This document shows, in pieces, positions 1 to 5,732 of a stretch of DNA of 64,000 nt. Source of the stretch: an uncultured Christensenella sp. (GTDB taxonomy: Bacteria; Bacillota; Clostridia; Christensenellales; Borkfalkiaceae); assembly GCA_910577055.1 (NCBI GenBank), contig CAJTKX010000001.1, positions 1 through 64,000 of the forward strand, written 5' to 3'. A program made the position numbers and the translations under genes. The notes under the pieces were generated by a model. It did not search any database. It was not told the origin of the DNA and was given only the letters and a program-made list of their open reading frames with translations. How positions within the stretch are numbered: position 1 is the stretch's first letter; every line of letters begins with the position of its first letter.

Positions 1-1
1 G

Positions 2-328
2 GCGGGCACGTTTGCTTGGGTAAACGACGAGCAAGAATTACAAGCCGGCATAAACCGATGCTATTATGTGTTTACGCCCGAGGATAACGTTAACTTCGAA
101 ACCGTTAAGGCTTATATCGACTTAAACGTAGGCGCAATAACCGAAGAGGGAGCTAAGGGTAGCGGCAACCTTTCTACGGGCGCAACCGTAGGGCTTGTAA
201 TAGCGATGGTGGCAATCTTCCTAATTGCCGTTATAGCCTTGCTTGCGGCGTTACGCAAACCCAAGTCTTACTCCGACCCCGACGGGTTCAACGACCCCGT
301 CACGGAAGAGGACTTGAAACACCTTTAA
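2..328 (+). CDS. C-terminal end of a cell-surface repeat protein (5' end outside window)
   Basis: The reading frame is open from base 2, so only the last 108 codons of a longer gene are present. The first part (about residues 1-40 of the fragment, ending YVFTPEDNVNFETVKAYIDL) resembles the beta-strand repeats that end many Firmicutes surface proteins, with a typical 'FTP.D..NYETV' signature. A glycine/serine-rich spacer is followed by one hydrophobic segment (VGLVIAMVAIFLIAVIALLAAL) and a short charged tail rich in Asp and Glu. This predicts an extracellular chain anchored by a C-terminal transmembrane helix; no LPxTG motif is seen. A GTG inside the frame at 68 is not a real start because the similarity continues upstream. 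The substrate or adhesion partner cannot be told. Confidence 0.6.
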   Translation, partial: AGTFAWVNDEQELQAGINRCYYVFTPEDNVNFETVKAYIDLNVGAITEEGAKGSGNLSTGATVGLVIAMVAIFLIAVIALLAALRKPKSYSDPDGFNDPVTEEDLKHL

Positions 329-360
329 TGGCGTTCCCGTTGAACGGCGGGTTTGTCATA

Positions 361-444
361 CCGTAACCCGAAAACTAACGGCTGTTAAATGAATTAATGT
401 GGTTCTTATGAAGTTTTTAGCCGCAATTTAATTTCGGGTTACGG
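361..444. repeat. Perfect 13-bp inverted repeat with a 58-bp loop
   Basis: CCGTAACCCGAAA at 361-373 is the exact reverse complement of TTTCGGGTTACGG at 432-444. It lies in the intergenic gap between the surface-protein gene and the following terminator. It could be a structured 3' untranslated region or the remnant of a mobile element; no ORF lies inside. Confidence 0.6.
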
Positions 445-471
445 ATTTGTTTTGAATTTAATACACAAAAC

Positions 472-509
472 AAAAAAGCCGATAGAGCGTAAAGTTCTGT
501 CGGCTTTTT
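472..509. terminator. Bidirectional intrinsic terminator
   Basis: An AAAAAAGCCGA arm pairs with TCGGCTTTTT around a short loop, giving a U-run in both directions. It separates the plus-strand surface-protein gene from the convergent minus-strand gene that ends at 529. Confidence 0.75.
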
Positions 510-528
510 AATGTTTTCTTAATTGTTT

Positions 529-1166
529 TTAAAGTATATCGTCAAGTTTTTCGATGCTGCAACCTTTTGTTGCATAATATTGTAGCATTTCGTGGATTTT
601 ACGTTTGTCATAACTTGTAATACAGTCCGATAGGACATGAACAATATAGCCTTCTTTACTCATATTGTAGCAAGTAGATTTTACACAAGCTACGGCGTCG
701 GCACCGGCTATATAGAACTCACGGATTGCGTTTTTAGTGATAAAATCGGCGAATTCTTCGCTTGTTAGTGGTTTGTTGAACGTTTCTATCGGCTCGCCGT
801 CTTTGTCGTTGAAAGTGAGGTGGAAACCGTACAAAAGCGGTTCGTCAAAATCTTTGTACGAAGTTATATCAAGCGTTGCGTCGTGTGAAGGCATTTCAAA
901 CGTAAATTGCCAATATTCGTTTTGCGTATTTTTTACTTTTACCAACTGTTCAAAATCGAGTGCGGCTTTCACGTTCTCATACGGCTTAATTTTGACTTTT
1001 ACCGTAACTTCTTCGCCCGCTTTGTATGTCTCATTAAAGTTCTCATACAGTAGTTCGCGCCGCCCGTAACGATAAGCGCATATTGTTTTCCGCTATTGCA
1101 CGCCGTGAAACCGAACGATAACAGCATAATAAAAACAGTACACAATGAGATGAAAAACTTTTTCAT
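529..1166 (-). pseudogene. Frameshifted lipoprotein / isochorismatase-like chimera
   Basis: On the minus strand an ATG at 1166, preceded by AAGGAG, opens a lipoprotein signal peptide (MKKFFISLCTVFIMLLSFGF followed by the lipobox TAC). After 'ALIVTGG' near 1070 the frame runs into a stop. The homologous text continues in another frame (LLYENFNETYKAGEEVTVKV), which stays open to 529. The middle, ending FTFEMPSHDATLDI, looks like a lipoprotein beta domain. The last third (FYIAGADAVACVKSTCYNMS and SDCITSYDKRKI) matches the C-terminal half of cysteine hydrolases of the isochorismatase family, including the candidate nucleophile Cys in 'ADAVACVKST'. The N-terminal half of that fold, with its Asp and Lys, is missing. 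The ATG overlaps the upstream stop as ATGA. A GTG at 972 could start a shortened product, but no ribosome binding site supports it. A sequencing error could explain the frameshift but not the chimera. Confidence 0.6.
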
Positions 1167-1744
1167 ATAGCATTCTCCTTATCGTGATTTTCATTTTCCT
1201 TATGCAATTCTCGTAATATCTCTGTTTCCAATTCCTTAATTTGCTCTATCTTACTTCTGCGCGTTAAAAGTATTAAATTGCAAATAAGTATCGGAAAGAC
1301 GAAAGCGTAAGCACACCAAAAGTCGTAAGGAAATATAGCCGCAAGCACCCAAACCGCTATTATGGCTATTGCCACCGCACTGAAAGTTATACCGTCGGTT
1401 ATCTTGTTTAATTTTCGTCCAGATTTCAAAAGTTCCGCATACTTCTCGTAAACTGGCTGTCCTTTCAATTCCTCCGCTTGTTTATTCCGCAGTATATCGA
1501 TTTTCATTCTACACGGCAACACCAATGAAAACATTACGGCAAATATAAGGGTTCCCAATATCGCCATAGCGTATCCCGTCATAAACGTTTCCGAAAATTT
1601 AATGCCTAACGTGATTATAACTGCCAAAGACACAAACACAATTGAAAGTATAAGAGAAATCAACAATGCCGTCAATCTTTTATTCAGTTTATCATAGTTT
1701 GCTTTGATTTCTTCGTTTACGAAAAGCTCTTTGTTGTAGTACAT
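1163..1744 (-). CDS. Membrane protein of unknown function, four transmembrane helices
   Basis: The product has 193 residues. Two hydrophobic pairs (about residues 24-47 and 57-78, then 118-140 and 144-162) are separated by a charged cytoplasmic-type stretch (MKIDILRNKQAEELKGQPVY). The C-terminal 30 residues are charged and probably helical (KIEQIKELETEILRELHKEN). I do not recognise a family. The start ATG at 1744 is preceded by a GAGGTGAT ribosome binding site. It is translationally coupled through ATGA to the downstream chimeric lipoprotein pseudogene, so the two formed one operon. A terminator-like hairpin lies only about 15 bases upstream of the start, which suggests attenuation of this unit or read-through control. 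Confidence 0.65.
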   Translation of the reverse strand: MYYNKELFVNEEIKANYDKLNKRLTALLISLILSIVFVSLAVIITLGIKFSETFMTGYAMAILGTLIFAVMFSLVLPCRMKIDILRNKQAEELKGQPVYEKYAELLKSGRKLNKITDGITFSAVAIAIIAVWVLAAIFPYDFWCAYAFVFPILICNLILLTRRSKIEQIKELETEILRELHKENENHDKENAI

Positions 1745-1758
1745 AACATCACCTCAAA

Positions 1759-1792
1759 TCAAAAAAGCGTGTTCCGTTGAGAAACACGCCGA
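1759..1792 (-). terminator. Terminator-like hairpin in the leader of the membrane-protein gene
   Basis: GCGTGTT and AACACGC form a stem (1767-1789), followed on the minus strand by TTTTTT. It sits just before the ribosome binding site of the gene starting at 1744, so it may act as an attenuator rather than as the end of an upstream gene. Confidence 0.6.
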
Positions 1793-1812
1793 AAAACGCA
1801 TCTCTCAATGTT

Positions 1813-1893
1813 GCGATACATCTTCCTATTGAAAGGGTAGAGAGTACGTTTTTACCGATAGTACTCCCTAACAATAGTATTTAGATGTATCGC
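1813..1893. repeat. 81-nt imperfect hairpin (nested inverted repeat)
   Basis: GCGATACATCT (1813-1823) pairs exactly with AGATGTATCGC (1883-1893). Inside, CTATTG pairs with CAATAG and GAGAGTAC pairs with GTACTCCC. The whole unit folds into one long stem. It lies in the leader of the minus-strand membrane-protein gene, upstream of the terminator-like hairpin, and could be a regulatory RNA or a MITE-like insertion. Confidence 0.6.
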
Positions 1894-1935
1894 ATAAACA
1901 ATATAGCACTTTTTCAAAGAAAAATCAAGAGTTTG

Positions 1936-1968
1936 AAAAGGCTTGCGATTATGTTCACAAGCCTTTTT
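1936..1968. terminator. Intrinsic terminator-like hairpin
   Basis: AAAAGGCTTG (1936-1945) pairs with CAAGCCTTTT (1958-1967) and a T-run continues. The A-rich left arm makes it usable on both strands. It may end transcription that leaves tRNA-Arg on the minus strand. Confidence 0.5.
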
Positions 1969-2001
1969 CATCAATTTCCGATATAAACCGATATAAAAAG
2001 T

Positions 2002-2107
2002 AAATCCGAACCACTCACTTGTAACAAGCAAATAATTCGGATTATGCTTTATTTTAGATATAAGACAAATCCGAACCCACCGCCTATCGGACTGTAAGGT
2101 TCGGATT
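2002..2107. repeat. Two similar stem-loops built from AATCCGAA / TTCGGATT
   Basis: AATCCGAA (2003-2010) pairs with TTCGGATT (2036-2043). A second unit, AATCCGAACC (2068-2077), pairs with GGTTCGGATT (2098-2107). The two roughly 40-nt hairpins share the same stem sequence and lie directly downstream of the 3' end of tRNA-Arg. With the features at 1759-1968 they account for the 371-base gap between 1745 and 2116, which has no convincing gene. Confidence 0.6.
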
Positions 2108-2116
2108 ATTATCATT

Positions 2117-2191
2117 TGGTACTCCCGGCGGGAATCGAACCCACAACGGCCCCTTAGGAGGGGGCTGTTATATCCATTTAACTACGGAAGC
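2117..2191 (-). tRNA. tRNA-Arg (anticodon CCT)
   Basis: On the minus strand a 75-nt cloverleaf can be drawn. The acceptor GCTTCCG pairs with CGGGAGT with two G-U pairs. The D stem is GTTA/TAAC, the anticodon stem is GCCCC/GGGGC around the loop CT-CCT-AA, and the T arm is GTGGG-TTCGATT-CCCGC. The 3' CCA is encoded. Anticodon CCT reads the AGG codon. Confidence 0.93.
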
Positions 2192-2240
2192 GAAGTCGCT
2201 TTTAGCGCGCATAACGGTAAAAGCACGGTTTAAATTCAAA

Positions 2241-2270
2241 AATAAAAGCGAGCGTTTTGTGCGCTCGCTT
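2241..2270 (-). terminator. Terminator of rpsT
   Basis: AAGCGAGCG and CGCTCGCTT form a nine-pair stem with a seven-base loop, followed on the minus strand by TTTTATTTTT. It lies 10 bases after the rpsT stop. Confidence 0.8.
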
Positions 2271-2280
2271 AAAATTCTTT

Positions 2281-2544
2281 TTACGCCATTGCGTTGAGTT
2301 TTTTCGCAAGACCTGACTTTTTGTTGGCAGCAGTGTTCTTTTTAAGAATACCCTTTGAAACTGCGCTGTCGATAACAGAGCAAGTATGGGGGAACAGTGC
2401 CGTCGCCGCTTTCTTGTCGCCGCCTTCAACTGCTGCAAGGAACTTCTTAATTTCGGTTTTAACTTCCGATTTAACCGATTTGTTTCTTGCGGTTTTCTTT
2501 GCGGTTACCAAAACGCGTTTTTTTGCTGACTTTATGTTAGGCAT
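2281..2544 (-). CDS. rpsT: 30S ribosomal protein S20
   Basis: The 87-residue basic protein begins MPNIKSAKKRVLV, the typical S20 start, and carries the family pattern AKKTARNKSVKSEVKT and NTAANKKSGLAKKLN. S20 binds 16S rRNA early in small-subunit assembly. The ATG at 2544 was chosen over upstream in-frame ATGs because AAAGGAG lies eight bases before it and because the family starts here. It is a single-gene unit, divergent from murI, with its own terminator. Confidence 0.95.
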   Translation of the reverse strand: MPNIKSAKKRVLVTAKKTARNKSVKSEVKTEIKKFLAAVEGGDKKAATALFPHTCSVIDSAVSKGILKKNTAANKKSGLAKKLNAMA

Positions 2545-2661
2545 TTCATATCTCCTTTGGATACTTTTAACATTAATTCTTAGTAATTTTATCATAAATA
2601 AACGGCATTGTAAACTGTTTTTTATTGGCTTTTTGCAATTTTTTTAATATATTTTAGGTTT

Positions 2662-3432
2662 GTGAAATATTTATATATAGTGATGGATTTACCGAAAATT
2701 TCACCGCAAAAAATTTGCTTTTTCGACAGCGGAATAGGCGGGCTTAATTTGTTATATGAAGCGGCTTGCAAACTGCCGGAAGCTCAACTTTTATATTTTG
2801 CGGACAACTTTAAAGTACCTTACGGTAGCCTATCCGACGAGGAATTGTCAGCAGCCGTTGACGGCATTTTTGCCGAAATTGCGAATACAAATCCGACAGC
2901 CGCCGTAATTGCTTGCAATACCGTTACAGCGCGCTATGCCGAGGTTTTACGCGGTAAATATTCTTTTCCGATAGTCGGTATTCAGCCCGCTGTAAAAGAG
3001 GCGGTAAAGCTAGGCGGAAAGTGCGTGGTTTTTGCAACGCCCGCAACGGCAAAAAGCGAAAGCTTGACTAAACTTGTTAAAACTTACGGCAACGATTTGA
3101 CCGAAGTGGTCGCTTGTCCCGATTTTGCGTCTTTTGTAGAGCAAAATATCTTCAATCTTGACGAGGCTGAGCTTGTAAGACTATTGCCCGATTTAAAGGC
3201 CGATACGGTCGTTCTGGGCTGCACTCATTATATATTTGTAAAAGATATCGTCGAGAAAAAATACGGCTGCCCCGTGTTTACCGGTTGCGAGGGAACGGTC
3301 AAACGGCTTTTGCGGCTTCTCGGTGTAAACGATGCGCCCATATCAGCTCCTCGAAGCCAAAATATCACATTTATCGGGGGCGATAAAGAGAAAAACAGCC
3401 GCGTATTTTTCAATGTTATTTGTGGCTTATGA
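2662..3432 (+). CDS. murI: Glutamate racemase
   Basis: MurI converts L-glutamate to D-glutamate for the second residue of the peptidoglycan stem peptide. The protein (256 residues from the GTG at 2662) shows the family motifs FFDSGIGGL, the first catalytic cysteine in ACNTVTA (Cys85) and the second in LGCTHY (Cys187). The length fits the usual 250-280. The start is uncertain: neither the GTG at 2662 nor the ATG at 2683 has a clear ribosome binding site. The ATG is the closer fit, because the conserved part begins about 17 residues later (KICFFDSG). It stands alone just upstream of the division cluster that uses its product. Confidence 0.9.
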   Translation: MKYLYIVMDLPKISPQKICFFDSGIGGLNLLYEAACKLPEAQLLYFADNFKVPYGSLSDEELSAAVDGIFAEIANTNPTAAVIACNTVTARYAEVLRGKYSFPIVGIQPAVKEAVKLGGKCVVFATPATAKSESLTKLVKTYGNDLTEVVACPDFASFVEQNIFNLDEAELVRLLPDLKADTVVLGCTHYIFVKDIVEKKYGCPVFTGCEGTVKRLLRLLGVNDAPISAPRSQNITFIGGDKEKNSRVFFNVICGL

Positions 3433-3451
3433 GTGCGTTCGGGGAAATTTT

Positions 3452-3476
3452 TCCCAAAGAATCCCAAAAAATTCCT
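3452..3476 (-). promoter_or_regulatory. Probable MraZ operator: three direct repeats with 10-bp period
   Basis: On the minus strand TGGGA occurs twice with a five-base spacer (plus-strand TCCCA at 3452-3456 and 3462-3466). A degenerate third copy (TTCCT, 3472-3476) keeps the 10-bp period. E. coli MraZ binds TGGGN repeats separated by five bases upstream of its own operon. Here the array ends nine bases before the -35 box of mraZ, in the opposite orientation. Confidence 0.55.
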
Positions 3477-3485
3477 AAAAAAGGG

Positions 3486-3514
3486 TTGACAATGGACGAG
3501 TTGGATGGTATAGT
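3486..3514 (+). promoter_or_regulatory. Sigma-A-type promoter of the division operon
   Basis: TTGACA (3486-3491), a 17-base spacer and TATAGT (3509-3514), with a TGG just before the -10 box. It lies 30 bases before the mraZ ATG. Confidence 0.8.
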
Positions 3515-3544
3515 GTATACATAAACCTACAAAAGGGTAATCCT

Positions 3545-3973
3545 ATGTTTTACTTGACCGGTGAATACGCTCACCAAATGGACACGAAAAACAGAATACG
3601 CATTCCCAACAAGTTGAAGGGGGACGAAAAAGGTTTGTACTTTTCGAAAGGTACGAACAATTGCCTTTTTGTTTATTATGAAGAGGGGTTCAAAGAACTC
3701 ATTCAGCAAGTTGAAGAAAAGAGCAAAATGTGCGACGAGGACGGACAGAAAGCGTTAAGGGTTTTCGCAAAATCGTTCACCTACGTCGAGGGCGATGCAC
3801 AAGGGAGAATGATACTTCCCCAAAAGCTTAAAGAGTTTGCCAAAATCGATAAAGATTTGGTGATTTGCGGCGCCGGCTCGCGTATAGAAATTTGGGCGAA
3901 AGAAGTTTACGACAAGTATTTCGAGAACGAGGACGAGAACTTCGACGACTTGTTCAAGAAGCTGGATATATAA
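3545..3973 (+). CDS. mraZ: Transcriptional regulator MraZ
   Basis: MraZ is the ring-shaped DNA-binding regulator that opens the division and cell-wall cluster and usually represses its own operon. The 142-residue product shows two tandem AbrB-like half-domains, marked by DTKNRIRIP near residues 14-22 and DAQGRMILP near 83-91. The first residues, MFYLTGEYAHQMD, are typical of the family. The ribosome binding site is AAAGGGT. The stop is directly followed by the rsmH start. Three TGGGA-type repeats upstream are a likely self-binding site. Confidence 0.95.
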   Translation: MFYLTGEYAHQMDTKNRIRIPNKLKGDEKGLYFSKGTNNCLFVYYEEGFKELIQQVEEKSKMCDEDGQKALRVFAKSFTYVEGDAQGRMILPQKLKEFAKIDKDLVICGAGSRIEIWAKEVYDKYFENEDENFDDLFKKLDI

Positions 3974-4915
3974 ATGAAAGAATTTTCTCATATCCCCGTA
4001 ATGTTGGAAGAGTGTATGCAAGGTCTTAATTTAAAGGACGGCGGCGTATACTTCGACGGAACGGTAGGCGGTGCGGGACATTCGTTTGAAATTCTTAAAA
4101 GAACCGCTCCGACGGGAAAGCTTATTGCAACCGACTTGGACGACGATGCGATTTCTGCGGCAGAGAGAAGGTTGTCGGTCTTTAAAGGCAGATTTAAAAT
4201 ATTCAAGTCCGACTATAAAGACTTCGATAAGGTTTTACAAGATGCGGGCGTGGAAAGCCTTGACGGCGCGATACTCGATTTCGGAGTTTCAAGCTTTCAA
4301 CTTGACACCGAGGAACGGGGGTTTTCTTATATGAAACCCAATGCCCCGCTTGATATGAGAATGAACCGTCAGCAAAATTTCACTGCGGAAATTCTTTTAA
4401 ACGAATATTCCCAATCGGAAATTTCGAAAATTTTGAAAGAGTACGGGGAAGAAAAATTTGCGTCGCTTATTGCTGCGAACATCGTTAAAGCGAGAACCCG
4501 AAATCGCATAACGACTTGCGGCGAGCTTGTGGAAATTATAGAAAACAGCATACCGAAAAAATTTCAGCAAAACGGTCCCGCGGCAAGGAAGAGCTTCCAA
4601 GCGATAAGAATTGCCGTCAACGGAGAGCTTAAAGGGCTTTACGAGTGTGTTACGGGGCTTACCAAAAGGTTGAAAAAAGGCGGAAGGATAGTAATTCTTA
4701 CTTTCCATTCCCTTGAAGACCGAATTGTTAAGCAAGCGTTCAGATATCTTGAAACGGACTGCATATGCGATAAAAATTTACCCGTTTGCGTATGCGGAAA
4801 AGTGCAAGAGGTTGAAGTTATCACCAAAAAGCCTATAATTGCAAGCGTTAAAGAAATGGCGTTAAATTCGCGCTCTAAGTGCGCTAAACTTAGAATTGCA
4901 GAAAAAATAATTTAA
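3974..4915 (+). CDS. rsmH: 16S rRNA (cytosine-1402 N4) methyltransferase
   Basis: RsmH (MraW) uses S-adenosylmethionine to methylate the N4 position of C1402 in the ribosomal P site. The 313-residue protein begins with HIPVMLEE and has the SAM-binding loop FDGTVGGAGHS near residue 30, the motif GAILDFGVSSFQLD, and the family signatures RKSFQAIRIAVNGEL and ILTFHSLEDRIVK. The ATG abuts the mraZ stop with no gap, which indicates tight coupling. A cysteine-rich patch near the C terminus (CICDKNLPVCVCG) is the usual CxCxxxxxxCxC-like element of the family. Confidence 0.95.
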   Translation: MKEFSHIPVMLEECMQGLNLKDGGVYFDGTVGGAGHSFEILKRTAPTGKLIATDLDDDAISAAERRLSVFKGRFKIFKSDYKDFDKVLQDAGVESLDGAILDFGVSSFQLDTEERGFSYMKPNAPLDMRMNRQQNFTAEILLNEYSQSEISKILKEYGEEKFASLIAANIVKARTRNRITTCGELVEIIENSIPKKFQQNGPAARKSFQAIRIAVNGELKGLYECVTGLTKRLKKGGRIVILTFHSLEDRIVKQAFRYLETDCICDKNLPVCVCGKVQEVEVITKKPIIASVKEMALNSRSKCAKLRIAEKII

Positions 4916-4936
4916 AATTGCGATAGGGAGAAAGTT

Positions 4937-5638
4937 ATGGCAGTCGCGGTATTAGAAAGGAATGTAAACACCTTAGAAAAAATTGAAGAAGAAAAAAGGG
5001 TTAATAGCAGCTTTAATACGCAAATGACCGAGGACGAGCAGCATAACGCCCAAATAAGCGAAATTTACGCAAGGCTTATAAGCTCCACGGTTAACGTGGA
5101 CGAGGTTTTGGGAAGAACTCAACAACCGGTTCAGGCACAGCCTCGCAACGAATTGTTTACTAAACCTTATCTTGTGGAGAACGCGAGGGCAGACGCGGAA
5201 ATTTTTCGTGCGGACAGCCCCGTAAATCGCAAGGTAGAGGAGATGCAGCCCGTAATGGTTGCAGAGGATAGCGAGGAGGAAAACGAGGACTTACGTCCTA
5301 CCACGACGACTATCCAATATAAAACTTATGGCGTCAAAAAGACTGTTGAAGAGGGCAAAATAGAGAACACCGACGCGGAAAAGCGTGCGGGTTTATCCAA
5401 AAAGGAGAAAATTATTATTGCTACAATAGTCAGCATAATAGTTGCTATGTTCGTTTTGATAATCGTTAACTCGGCTATTATTTCGGGCATAAATGCAGAT
5501 TTAGGCTCTCTTCAAACGTCTTTGACAACCGTCAAAGCTTCCTATGCCGGAATCAGCGACGAAGTCAACGATATCCTTTCAAACGCGGGTGAAAACGTAA
5601 AAGATTTTGCTTTATCGTTAGGTATGGTTAAGAACTAA
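4937..5638 (+). CDS. FtsL-like septal membrane protein with long cytoplasmic tail
   Basis: The gene sits in the ftsL position between rsmH and the division PBP. The 233-residue product has a roughly 157-residue acidic, low-complexity N-terminal part, one transmembrane helix (about residues 158-182) and a short extracytoplasmic segment of about 50 residues that could form a coiled coil (INADLGSLQTSLTTVKASYA). Typical FtsL proteins are 90-130 residues with a short tail, so the long tail is unusual. Sequence similarity to FtsL is too weak to prove identity; topology and position are the evidence. The start ATG at 4937 follows TAGGGAGAAAG. FtsL normally forms a complex with DivIB/FtsQ and DivIC to activate FtsW and the division PBP. 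Confidence 0.6.
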   Translation: MAVAVLERNVNTLEKIEEEKRVNSSFNTQMTEDEQHNAQISEIYARLISSTVNVDEVLGRTQQPVQAQPRNELFTKPYLVENARADAEIFRADSPVNRKVEEMQPVMVAEDSEEENEDLRPTTTTIQYKTYGVKKTVEEGKIENTDAEKRAGLSKKEKIIIATIVSIIVAMFVLIIVNSAIISGINADLGSLQTSLTTVKASYAGISDEVNDILSNAGENVKDFALSLGMVKN

Positions 5639-5732
5639 AAATACCCGTTATTTCAAGCATATATGGGGGTCTATCAAAATTTTAAAGTTTAATAAAAAAG
5701 GATTTTCTCTAACTGTATTACAAAAGAGGTTA

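Noticed and set aside
1745..1900. T-box riboswitch in the leader of the membrane-protein gene
   Set aside because: The conserved T-box sequence and specifier loop are not seen; only hairpins remain.
1852..2115. Open frame of 87 codons on the minus strand next to tRNA-Arg
   Set aside because: It runs through the two tandem hairpins and a terminator-like stem, has no ribosome binding site and no recognisable domain.
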